A stretch of 8,476 bases of DNA from Gemmatimonadaceae bacterium (GTDB lineage Bacteria; Gemmatimonadota; Gemmatimonadetes; Gemmatimonadales; Gemmatimonadaceae): assembly GCA_014378185.1 (NCBI GenBank), contig JACMOE010000071.1, positions 1 to 8,476 of the forward strand. The letters are read 5' to 3'. A program made the translations under genes and the position numbers. Positions 1 to 5,843 of this stretch are shown here, in pieces (within the stretch, counting starts at the first letter, position 1; each line of letters starts with the position of its first letter). The notes beneath the pieces were generated by a model. The model did not search any database. It was not told the DNA's origin and worked only from the letters and a program-made list of their open reading frames with translations.

Positions 1-249
1 CTGGTGCAGCGCGCACCGGACGTGATCGTGCTGCCCCGGGGCGAAAAGGGCGTCATCACCCTCGAGAAGCTGCGGCAGATGACGGGATGGCGGGATCTGG
101 CTGCTGTGCGCGAAGGACGCGTGATGACGATATCCGCCAATCTCGTCAACAGGCCGGGCCCCGGACTCGGCGATGCGGCGCGCGCACTTCGTGGCGCCAT
201 CCAGTCTCCTGCCGTGCAGCGCGCCGTGCTCGCACGCAAGCACCAGTGA
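1..249 (+). CDS. C-terminal part of a BtuF-like periplasmic substrate-binding protein (5' end outside window)
   Basis: The frame is open from base 1 and gives 82 residues ending in ...LARKHQ. The visible part matches the C-terminal lobe of cluster-A (BtuF/FhuD/HemT-type) binding proteins: PDVIVLPRG (residues 6-14) is the strand that closes the ligand cleft, then a helix with TLEKLRQMTGW, then AVREGRVMTISANLVNRPGP (residues 35-54) and a final helix. The NRPGPGL stretch is the form I associate with BtuF-like, corrinoid-binding members, but it does not settle the ligand. The protein would sit in the periplasm (or be lipid-anchored) and hand its substrate to the permease encoded next. Its stop codon overlaps the permease GTG by 4 nt, so the genes are probably translationally coupled. 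The signal peptide and N-lobe are outside the window, so export cannot be checked here. Seen: motif and frame. Inferred: ligand. Confidence 0.85.
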   Translation: MVQRAPDVIVLPRGEKGVITLEKLRQMTGWRDLAAVREGRVMTISANLVNRPGPGLGDAARALRGAIQSPAVQRAVLARKHQ

Positions 250-1235
250 CACGTTCGATGCTGCGCTTCGCCCTGTTGGCAGCGCTGCTCGCCGCTGCCA
301 TGGTCGCCGGCGTGCGACTCGGCGCCATAGGCCTGCCCACGAGCGACGTGCTCCATGCACTCATCGGGCAAGGTGATGCCACCACGCAGACCATCGTCCT
401 GGGGCTGCGGCTGCCCCGCGTGGCACAGGCGGCGCTCGCGGGCGCAGCGCTCGGGCTCAGCGGCGCCACGCTCCAGGCGCTCTTCCGCAATCCGCTCGTG
501 GATCCCTACACGCTCGGCGTATCGAGTGGTGCATCCGTCGGCGCAGTCACCGCACTGGTGCTCGGCCTCACGCGTCACTCCACCGTCGTGCTGCCGCTGG
601 CCGCATTCGCGGGCGCATTGCTCGCCGTGGTCGTGGTCATGCGACTCGGCTCGGCTCGCGGTGCGTTCGACACCAGGGTGCTGCTGCTGGCCGGCATCAT
701 CGTCGCCGCGTTCTGCAATGCGATCGTCATGCTGCTCCTGAGCTTCGCCGACGTGGAGTCGTTCCGGTCCGCGATCTTCTGGATGATGGGCAGCCACGCC
801 GGCGCAAGCGGCGCGAGTGTGCTCTCGCTCGGCATTGCCGTGGTGATCGCTGGAGGGTGCGCACTCGCCATGGCGCGCCCGCTCAATGCACTCACCCTCG
901 GCGAACGCACGGCGGCTTCACTGGGCATCAACGTGAAGGCCGCCACATGGATCGCCATCGTCGCGGCGTCGCTGCTCGCATCCGCAAGTGTTGCCGCCAG
1001 CGGCGTGATCGGCTTCGTGGGTCTCGTCGCGCCGCACCTCGTCCGCCTGCGGTGGGGAAGCGACTACCGCACGCTGCTCCCCTTGGCGGCTATGGCTGGC
1101 GCCACGCTCATGGTGCTGTCCGACCTGCTGGCGCGCGTGGTGATCGCGCCCACGGAGCTGCCCATCGGCGTGGTCACCGCCATCATCGGCGTGCCGGTGT
1201 TCCTCCAGCTCCTCATGCGCAAGGGTGCCGCATGA
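246..1235 (+). CDS. FecCD/BtuC-family ABC transporter permease (vitamin B12 or iron-chelate uptake)
   Basis: This is the inner-membrane channel subunit of a type II importer, 329 aa from GTG 246 or 325 aa from ATG 258, the usual size for the family. The protein is a run of hydrophobic helices. Family hallmarks are LRLPR (about residues 54-58), then GAALGLSGATLQALFRNPL and DPYTLGVSSGASVGA (about 66-100), and near the C-terminus GVIGFVGLVAPHLVR and the terminal helix with PIGVVTAIIGVPVFLQLL. The GERTAASLGI stretch in the middle is the cytoplasmic coupling segment that contacts the ATPase. GTG 246 is preferred because it forms a GTGA overlap with the upstream stop; no clear Shine-Dalgarno supports either start, and ATG 258 stays possible. 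The gene lies between the binding protein and the ATPase and overlaps the latter by 4 nt. Substrate assignment between corrinoid and siderophore or heme is open from the sequence alone. Confidence 0.93.
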   Translation: MTRSMLRFALLAALLAAAMVAGVRLGAIGLPTSDVLHALIGQGDATTQTIVLGLRLPRVAQAALAGAALGLSGATLQALFRNPLVDPYTLGVSSGASVGAVTALVLGLTRHSTVVLPLAAFAGALLAVVVVMRLGSARGAFDTRVLLLAGIIVAAFCNAIVMLLLSFADVESFRSAIFWMMGSHAGASGASVLSLGIAVVIAGGCALAMARPLNALTLGERTAASLGINVKAATWIAIVAASLLASASVAASGVIGFVGLVAPHLVRLRWGSDYRTLLPLAAMAGATLMVLSDLLARVVIAPTELPIGVVTAIIGVPVFLQLLMRKGAA

Positions 1236-2074
1236 CGAGCGCGGCGGCGTGGGAGCTGAATGATGCGTCGTACCAGTATCCTCGCGGCCCTCTCGCCGTG
1301 CGCAACGTGACGCTCTCGCTGCCCGCGGCCACGCTCACCGCCATCGCGGGCCCGAATGGCGCGGGCAAGAGCACGCTGCTCGCACTGTTGCTTGGTCACC
1401 TCGAGCCCACGAGTGGCGCCGTCACCTACGGTGGACGCGCGCTGCGCGACTGGACCGGGCGCGCACTGGCGAGGGAGGTTGCGGTGATGCCGCAGCACGA
1501 GCACACCGCGTTCTCCATCAGCGTTCGCGACATGGTCGCGATGGGGCGATATCCACACCTTGGGCTGTTCGAGGGAGAACGGGATGCGGATCGTCGAGCG
1601 GTTGGTGCGGCGCTCGAGCGGTGCGACCTGGAGGCGTACCGCGAGCGCGCCGTGGATGCGCTGTCCGGTGGCGAGCAGCAGCGGGTACGGCTCGCCCGCG
1701 CCATGGCGCAGGAGCCGCGCGCGTATGTGCTCGACGAACCCACGGCCGGACTCGACGTGCTGCACGAGATGGCGCTGTTCGAATACGCGCGCGAGCTCAC
1801 TGCCAGCGGCGCAACCGTGGTACTCGTGACCCACCAGCTCAACCTCGCGGCGCGCTACGCTGATCGCATCGCGCTCCTGTCCGAGGGCACGCTCGTGCTT
1901 GCGGGTACGCCACGCGACGTCGTCACGTCGGAGCGCTGCTCGGAAGTGTTCCGCTGGCCCATTGATGTTCATCCGCACCCTGGACCAGGCGCCGATGCCG
2001 GCGCCCCACAGGTAGTTCCAATTGCATCGTCCGGCGTCGCCATTCGGGGCGGCCCGGTCACACTCCACACGTGA
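1232..2074 (+). CDS. BtuD/FecE-type ABC transporter ATP-binding protein
   Basis: A 280-aa cytoplasmic ATPase that powers the permease. All nucleotide-binding motifs are intact: Walker A GPNGAGKST (residues 40-48), Q-loop glutamine in MPQHEH (Q88), signature LSGGEQQR (144-151), Walker B AYVLDEP with catalytic Glu 169, D-loop AGLD, and switch histidine H201 in VTHQL. The segment VRDMVAMGRYPHLGLF (about 98-113) is typical of siderophore and B12 importer ATPases. The tail after residue 240 (FRWPIDVHPHPGPGADAG, then PQVVPI) is a small C-terminal extension also common in this group. The ATG overlaps the permease stop as ATGA, and AAGGG lies 6 nt upstream, which supports this start. The stop overlaps the GTG of the receptor gene. 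The minus strand opposite is also open for a long stretch, but it carries no recognisable domain and is a GC-codon shadow. Confidence 0.95.
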   Translation: MTSAAAWELNDASYQYPRGPLAVRNVTLSLPAATLTAIAGPNGAGKSTLLALLLGHLEPTSGAVTYGGRALRDWTGRALAREVAVMPQHEHTAFSISVRDMVAMGRYPHLGLFEGERDADRRAVGAALERCDLEAYRERAVDALSGGEQQRVRLARAMAQEPRAYVLDEPTAGLDVLHEMALFEYARELTASGATVVLVTHQLNLAARYADRIALLSEGTLVLAGTPRDVVTSERCSEVFRWPIDVHPHPGPGADAGAPQVVPIASSGVAIRGGPVTLHT

Positions 2075-4338
2075 ACAGATCCATGCATCGCTACAGCTTT
2101 CAACGCCTGACGCTCACCATTCTCGTTTCCACGTTCGGCGCCGCGTCGGCGTCCGCGCAGCAGGCCCGCACGCAGCGTGATTCCGCGGGCGTGCGACTCG
2201 CGCCGCTGGTCACCACGGCCACGCGTTCACCAGCGCGCAGCGACGAAATTGCGCAACGTATAAGCGTGGTGGATTCCGTGCAGATTGCGACCACCCCCGG
2301 GCTCGATGTCGCTGACCTGCTCAAGCGCGCCGCAGGCGTGGACATCGTGCAGTATCCCAGCCTGCTGGCGGGAGTCGGCATGCGTGGGTTCCGTCCGCAA
2401 CTGGGCGTGCTGTCAACGCACACGCTGCTGCTCGTGGACGGACGTCCGGCCGACGTCACCAACCTCGCGCTACTCGATCTCGCAGGCGTCGAGCGCATCG
2501 AGGTGCTGAAGGGCGCGGCATCCGCGCTTTATGGTTCGAGTGCCGTGGCCGGCGTCGTCAACGTGATCACGCGCCGCACCCTCCAGGGACGCACCGCCAG
2601 CCTCTCGGCTGCCGGCGGATCGTTCTCCACGTCAGAGGCCATCGGCCACGCTGGTGGTGTGCTCACCGATCGCGTGGACGGTGACGTGGACGGCCACTTC
2701 TATCGTGAAGGCTCACCCTATCGCATCGGGAACGGCAACACTTTCCGCGACGCGCTGGGCGCCGGCACGGCCACGCGCATCTTTCCCGACGGCAAGCGCG
2801 TGGAGATCACCGAGCCCGGGAACGGCGTGTATCGCGATGGCGCCAACTACAAGTACGGCAGCGGTGCGGCGCGGCACGGCGTGGCGCTCGATGGTGGATT
2901 CCGCGTGGATGGTCGCGTGGACGGGTTCAGCGCGCGCGACGTGCAGACGCCGGGCGACATCAACTTCGGCAACGACCAGGACGGATACGAGAACCTGCGT
3001 CGCGGGGGTGCAGAACTGTCCGTCAGTGGCGTGCGGTCATTCGGCACCGTCCGGCTGCGTGCCTACGGCGGCCGAGAGGCGAGCGAGTATTTCAACGACG
3101 TGAGCGACACGCGGTTCGTGAACTTCACCTCGGTGACCAGTACGTCCGGCGCGCAGCTGGAACTCACGACGCAGCTCTCTGGCGTGGCCATCACCGCTGG
3201 CGCTGATGCCACGCGCGCGCAGGCGACGTCGAGCCTGTACACCGCGCCTGGAGTCGCGGGTGGCACCTACAGTCCCGATTCGCGAAACGGTTCGGCCGCG
3301 CTGTTTGCCCAGGCGCGCACGACGTTGTTTGGTGGCCGAGCGATACTGAACCTTGGCGCGCGCCTGGACCAGGTGCGCGTGCGGCTGCTCGACACGCCGC
3401 TCCGTCCCGATGTGCGTGCGTCGAGCAACTCGTTCACCGTGTTCAACCCGAGTGCGGGCCTTGTGGTACCCATTGCGGGCGTGCTGCGCGCGCACGGCAG
3501 CGTGGGTCGCGGCTTCGTGACGCCGGACGCATTCGCGCGCGCCGGCCTCACGCAATCCGCACCCGTGAAGAACGTCGTCGCCATTGCGGTGGGCAACGCG
3601 ACGCTGCTTCCCGAGCACGCCATCACGGTGGACGGCGGCCTTGGTCTCTCGCCAACCAATGGCTTCGGCGCTGATCTCACCCTGTTCAGCACGAGCGTTC
3701 GCGACCGTATCACCAGCGCCAGCGCGTCGTATGCGGCGGGCAGCCGTCCCACAACGGTGGAAGGGTTCCAGATCAGCCGAGTGCGCACGTCGGTGAACGC
3801 CGGCTCGGCAGTGATGCGCGGGGTAGAAGCCTCGGCGGGCTACGACCTGGGCGCCGCGTTGCACCGCAGCTATCGCCTGCGGTTGAGCGGCGAGTACACT
3901 CGGCTGCTCACCGCGGTGGAGCGCACGCGTGCTGCGTCGCTCGACACGACGGGTGCGGGCAGCCGCACCGGCGTCGATCCCGCGTCGCTGGCAACGGCGT
4001 TCGTATTCGGGGCAGAGCGGGAGCAGCCGGTGCTCAACGTGGCGCGGGCGACCGTCACCGGCGCGCTGGAGTACGACGACTTCTCGCTGCTGCGCGGCCG
4101 GCTGGGCGCGCGTTATGTGGGTCGCCGTCGGGACAACGATTTCTCGGACTACAGCATCTTTGCGGACGTTGAGTATCCGCCCTTCCTGGTGTTCGACGCG
4201 ACCGGTGGTGTAAAGCTCTCGGACCGGTTGCGACTCGACCTCACTGTCGCGAACCTGACGGACGAGAACTACTACGAGAAGCGCGGATACAACTTGCCGG
4301 GCCGGGCTCTGCGGGTGCATCTCACGGCAGCATACTGA
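2071..4338 (+). CDS. TonB-dependent outer-membrane receptor, BtuB-like
   Basis: A 755-aa outer-membrane gated barrel (751 aa from the alternative ATG 2083). The N-terminus has a signal peptide: basic start, hydrophobic LTILVSTFGAA and a likely cut after ASASA at about residue 28. A TonB-box-like segment (LAPLVTTATRS, about 43-53) follows. The plug domain spans about 54-170 and holds the typical strings VDIVQYPSLLAGVGMRGF, LLLVDGRPAD, VERIEVLKGAASALYGSSAV and GVVNVITRR. The rest is the barrel, with repeated amphipathic strands, NATLLPEHAITVDGGL near the middle (the usual 'NP.L.PE' position) and a final strand LRVHLTAAY ending in an aromatic residue, as needed for BAM insertion. The FRAP box that marks hemophore receptors is not obvious, which mildly favours corrinoid or siderophore over heme. 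GTG 2071 gives a 4-nt overlap with the ATPase stop; ATG 2083 also leaves a complete signal peptide. Last gene of the uptake operon. Confidence 0.92.
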   Translation: MNRSMHRYSFQRLTLTILVSTFGAASASAQQARTQRDSAGVRLAPLVTTATRSPARSDEIAQRISVVDSVQIATTPGLDVADLLKRAAGVDIVQYPSLLAGVGMRGFRPQLGVLSTHTLLLVDGRPADVTNLALLDLAGVERIEVLKGAASALYGSSAVAGVVNVITRRTLQGRTASLSAAGGSFSTSEAIGHAGGVLTDRVDGDVDGHFYREGSPYRIGNGNTFRDALGAGTATRIFPDGKRVEITEPGNGVYRDGANYKYGSGAARHGVALDGGFRVDGRVDGFSARDVQTPGDINFGNDQDGYENLRRGGAELSVSGVRSFGTVRLRAYGGREASEYFNDVSDTRFVNFTSVTSTSGAQLELTTQLSGVAITAGADATRAQATSSLYTAPGVAGGTYSPDSRNGSAALFAQARTTLFGGRAILNLGARLDQVRVRLLDTPLRPDVRASSNSFTVFNPSAGLVVPIAGVLRAHGSVGRGFVTPDAFARAGLTQSAPVKNVVAIAVGNATLLPEHAITVDGGLGLSPTNGFGADLTLFSTSVRDRITSASASYAAGSRPTTVEGFQISRVRTSVNAGSAVMRGVEASAGYDLGAALHRSYRLRLSGEYTRLLTAVERTRAASLDTTGAGSRTGVDPASLATAFVFGAEREQPVLNVARATVTGALEYDDFSLLRGRLGARYVGRRRDNDFSDYSIFADVEYPPFLVFDATGGVKLSDRLRLDLTVANLTDENYYEKRGYNLPGRALRVHLTAAY

Positions 4339-4340
4339 CG

Positions 4341-4404
4341 TCTGTCGAGCTTGCCATACACGACAGAAAACTGGTTTACCCGCAACAGAAAACAGAAAAC
4401 CAGT
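4341..4404 (+). terminator. Two hairpins downstream of the receptor gene, possible 3' end of the uptake operon
   Basis: Right after the receptor stop, TCTGTCG (4341-4347) pairs with CGACAGA (4361-4367) around a 13-nt loop. ACTGGTTT (4370-4377) then pairs perfectly with AAACCAGT (4397-4404) around a 19-nt loop. Neither is followed by a run of T on the plus strand, so this is not a standard intrinsic terminator. It may be a factor-dependent end or a 3' stabiliser of the transport mRNA. Position at the end of an operon supports such a role; the stems themselves are seen, the function is inferred. Confidence 0.3.
4363..4400 (+). repeat. Three copies of the 9-mer ACAGAAAAC
   Basis: ACAGAAAAC occurs at 4363-4371, 4385-4393 and 4392-4400, the last two overlapping by two bases. 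The A-rich copies stand out against the GC-rich surroundings and lie within or next to the hairpin stems. Function unknown. Confidence 0.6.
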
Positions 4405-4424
4405 CCGTCTTGATGCTCTCCCTT

Positions 4425-4440
4425 CGTGACCGCCGTCACA
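4425..4440 (+). promoter_or_regulatory. CRP-like binding site upstream of the cellulase gene
   Basis: The 16-mer CGTGA-CCGCCG-TCACA matches the CRP-family consensus TGTGA-N6-TCACA at 9 of 10 fixed positions. The GTGA-N6-TCAC core (4426-4439) is fully symmetric. Its centre (4432.5) lies about 42.5 bp upstream of the start predicted from the -10 element at 4463-4468, close to the -41.5 spacing of class II CRP activation. No good -35 hexamer is present, as expected at an activator-dependent promoter. The site is seen; binding by a CRP homologue is inferred, since none is encoded in the window. In a GC-rich genome, GTGA-N6-TCAC also occurs by chance. Confidence 0.5.
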
Positions 4441-4462
4441 GGCGTTTACGCGCAAACACATT

Positions 4463-4468
4463 TAGAAT
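4463..4468 (+). promoter_or_regulatory. Candidate -10 element TAGAAT for the riboswitch-cellulase transcript
   Basis: TAGAAT differs from TATAAT at one position and lies in the only AT-rich patch of the intergenic region (CACATTTAGAATACG). It predicts transcription start near 4475, about 40 nt before the aptamer. No convincing -35 hexamer is found 16-18 bp upstream. An imperfect palindrome, GTTTACGCGCAAAC (4444-4457), lies between this element and the CRP-like site and could be a further operator. Confidence 0.45.
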
Positions 4469-4515
4469 ACGTAGATCAGAACGAACTGCGCATTGCCATG
4501 TAGCAGTGCGCGAAA

Positions 4516-4611
4516 CCTTCGAGAAAGGCAAACTCACCGTGAGGTGAGGACGCAAAGCCAACGGGGCTCGTCGATGAACGTCGACAAGCTGGCTGGGTTC
4601 ACCGCAAAGGG
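4516..4611 (+). promoter_or_regulatory. Cyclic-di-GMP-I (GEMM-I) riboswitch in the cellulase leader
   Basis: The two most conserved GEMM strings are present in order: GGCAAAC (4527-4533) and GGACGCAAAGCC (4548-4559). Between them CTCACC (4533-4538) pairs perfectly with GGTGAG (4543-4548) around GTGA (4539-4542), a GNRA tetraloop, which builds P2. P3 is a second hairpin: GTCGA (4570-4574) with TCGAC (4581-4585), stacked on GCT/AGC. It ends in GGCTGGGTTCACCG (4591-4604), the counterpart of the conserved GGGGUUACCG of the Vibrio Vc2 aptamer with one inserted base. P1 is CCTTCG (4516-4521) with CAAAGG (4605-4610): five pairs and one C-A mismatch. The two G residues before CAAAC suggest G at the Vc2 G20 position, which favours c-di-GMP over 3',3'-cGAMP. 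The riboswitch lies directly upstream of a secreted cellulase, a typical target of this class. No separate expression platform with a terminator is seen. Confidence 0.88.
4606..4611 (+). promoter_or_regulatory. Cellulase Shine-Dalgarno AAAGGG embedded in riboswitch stem P1
   Basis: AAAGGG lies 7 nt before ATG 4619. Its bases 4607-4610 (AAGG) are predicted to pair with CCTT at 4516-4519, closing P1 of the c-di-GMP aptamer. This decides the start codon of the cellulase and suggests that ligand-stabilised P1 limits ribosome access. Pairing is seen; direction of control is inferred. Confidence 0.6.
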
Positions 4612-4618
4612 ATCGGTC

Positions 4619-5674
4619 ATGACAACTTCGTTCTCGCGTGCGCTGGCACCCCTCGCCCTCTCTTCGCTCGTTGCCATCGCCGCCTGCTCGGGCGATGGTT
4701 CCGTCATCGTGTCGCCGACGACCGAGACATCCTCGTCTCACGGTCGCAAGGTGGACACGGCGGCCACCCCCGCGCCTGTACCCACCACTGTGAGCGGCAC
4801 GATCAGCGCATTCGTCGGCGCACTGCTCTGGGCGGACCCCAACTCCAACGCGCGCAAGACCGCCGACGCCTGGCGCATCACGCGCCCCGCCGACGCCACG
4901 CAGATGGACAAGGTTGCCGGCGGCGCCACCGCGCGCTGGATGGGCAACTGGAACACCAACGTGCAGGCGGAGGTCGACGCGGCCGTCACGACCATCACCG
5001 GCACCGGCGCATTGCCCCTGTTCGTGGCCTACAACATTCCGCAGCGCGACTGCGGTGGGCTCTCCGGCAGCAGCACCACCACAGCCGATGACTACAGAAG
5101 CTGGATCACCGCCTTCGCCAACGGCATCGGTACGCGGAAGGCCGCAGTCATCCTCGAGCCAGACGCCCTGGCCATGATGGATTGCCTCACCACCACTGAC
5201 CAGCAGCTCCGGCTCGACCTCATCAAGTACGCGGTGCAGGCATTCGCGGCCAAGGGCAACATCAGCGTCTACATCGACGCAGGGCACCCAGGCTGGCGCT
5301 CGGCATCCACGATGGCCTCGCGCCTCGCGAGCGCCGGCATCGCGATGGCGCAGGGCTTTTCGCTGAATGTCTCCAACTTCCTGCTCACGAGCGACAACGT
5401 GGCCTACGGCTCGGAGATCTCCGCGCTCGCTGGCGGCAAGCACTTCGTGGTGGACACGGGTCGCAACGGACTCGGCCCCACGGCGGACCACCAGTGGTGC
5501 AACGCGGCCGGTCGCGCGCTCGGTGCTCGGCCCACCACGGCAACAGGCAATGCGCTGGTGGATGCGTTCCTGTGGATCAAGACGCCGGGTGAGTCGGATG
5601 GCGCGTGCAACGGTGCGCCGGCCGCGGGGGCGTGGATGCCCGACTATGCTCTCGGGCTGGCGTCGCGGAGCTGA
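4619..5674 (+). CDS. Secreted glycoside hydrolase family 6 endo-beta-1,4-glucanase, predicted lipoprotein
   Basis: A 351-aa enzyme that should hydrolyse internal beta-1,4 bonds of cellulose with inversion. Residues 1-23 form a lipoprotein signal ending in VAIAAC (lipobox Cys 23, then Ser), followed by a Ser/Thr/Pro-rich linker to about residue 58. The rest is one GH6 catalytic domain. It resembles Thermobifida Cel6A: YNIPQRDCGG (D144), VILEPDALA (D182, general acid), YIDAGHPGW (D220), IDT-like VVDTGRNGLGP (about 277-287) and WIKTPGESDG (D327). All four catalytic-site Asp residues are present. Cysteines 145/189 and 294/330 fall where the two family disulfides lie. No carbohydrate-binding module is visible. 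ATG 4619 is chosen because it is preceded by AAAGGG and starts the signal peptide; an in-frame ATG at 4574 lies inside the riboswitch and would spoil the signal. The gene is monocistronic in appearance, bounded by the riboswitch and a palindromic repeat. Outer-membrane or surface location is inferred. Confidence 0.93.
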   Translation: MTTSFSRALAPLALSSLVAIAACSGDGSVIVSPTTETSSSHGRKVDTAATPAPVPTTVSGTISAFVGALLWADPNSNARKTADAWRITRPADATQMDKVAGGATARWMGNWNTNVQAEVDAAVTTITGTGALPLFVAYNIPQRDCGGLSGSSTTTADDYRSWITAFANGIGTRKAAVILEPDALAMMDCLTTTDQQLRLDLIKYAVQAFAAKGNISVYIDAGHPGWRSASTMASRLASAGIAMAQGFSLNVSNFLLTSDNVAYGSEISALAGGKHFVVDTGRNGLGPTADHQWCNAAGRALGARPTTATGNALVDAFLWIKTPGESDGACNGAPAAGAWMPDYALGLASRS

Positions 5675-5682
5675 GTCGGGTG

Positions 5683-5810
5683 AACTGCAAAAAGCATTAA
5701 CCACAGGGGACACAGGGGACACAGGGGACATCCAACAGCATGGCGCGAGAATCTCGTTTATGCTTTTCTCCGTGTCCTCTGTGTCCCCTGTGGTTAATGC
5801 AGTTGCAGTT
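5683..5810. repeat. Long palindromic intergenic repeat (CACAGGGGA type)
   Basis: Arms 5694-5722 and 5772-5800 pair over 29 bp: 21 perfect pairs from the base, one G-T wobble, then seven more perfect pairs. An outer 8-bp stem AACTGCAA (5683-5690) with TTGCAGTT (5803-5810) extends it past a small internal loop. The 49-nt apex contains a short CGAGA/TCTCG inverted repeat. The element fills most of the gap between the cellulase stop and the kinase start. Similar 'CCACAGGGGACACAGG' palindromes are, to my recollection, dispersed in many environmental genomes, which suggests a MITE- or REP-like mobile sequence. It may also serve as a 3' hairpin for the cellulase mRNA. Confidence 0.85.
5703..5729 (+). 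repeat. Three tandem copies of the 9-mer ACAGGGGAC
   Basis: Perfect tandem copies at 5703-5711, 5712-5720 and 5721-5729 form part of the left arm of the palindrome. The right arm has about two copies in reverse complement, one carrying a single change (CCTCT instead of CCCCT). The third unit therefore has no full partner, as expected if unit number changes by slippage. Confidence 0.9.
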
Positions 5811-5843
5811 GTTAGCGGACCCGGTTGTGCACTAGTTCGCCCC

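Noticed and set aside
1064..2068. A 334-codon minus-strand frame opposite the ATPase
   Set aside because: No motif, low-complexity composition, and the plus-strand ABC ATPase has all catalytic motifs intact.
2040..2085. Cobalamin riboswitch before the receptor gene
   Set aside because: The receptor start overlaps the ATPase stop, which leaves no room for a leader. Any such riboswitch would lie upstream of the window.
4574..4618. Earlier in-frame ATG for the cellulase (MNVDKLAGFTAKGSV...)
   Set aside because: It lies inside P3 of the riboswitch, lacks a Shine-Dalgarno and would put 15 residues before a complete lipoprotein signal.
5703..5800. CRISPR array
   Set aside because: Units are 9 bp and contiguous without spacers, and the two blocks are inverted to each other.
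5367..5843. N-terminal extension of the kinase through the palindrome and into the cellulase gene
   Set aside because: The extra residues come from the other frame of the cellulase and from repeat DNA. The RsbRD-type domain begins at ATG 5844.
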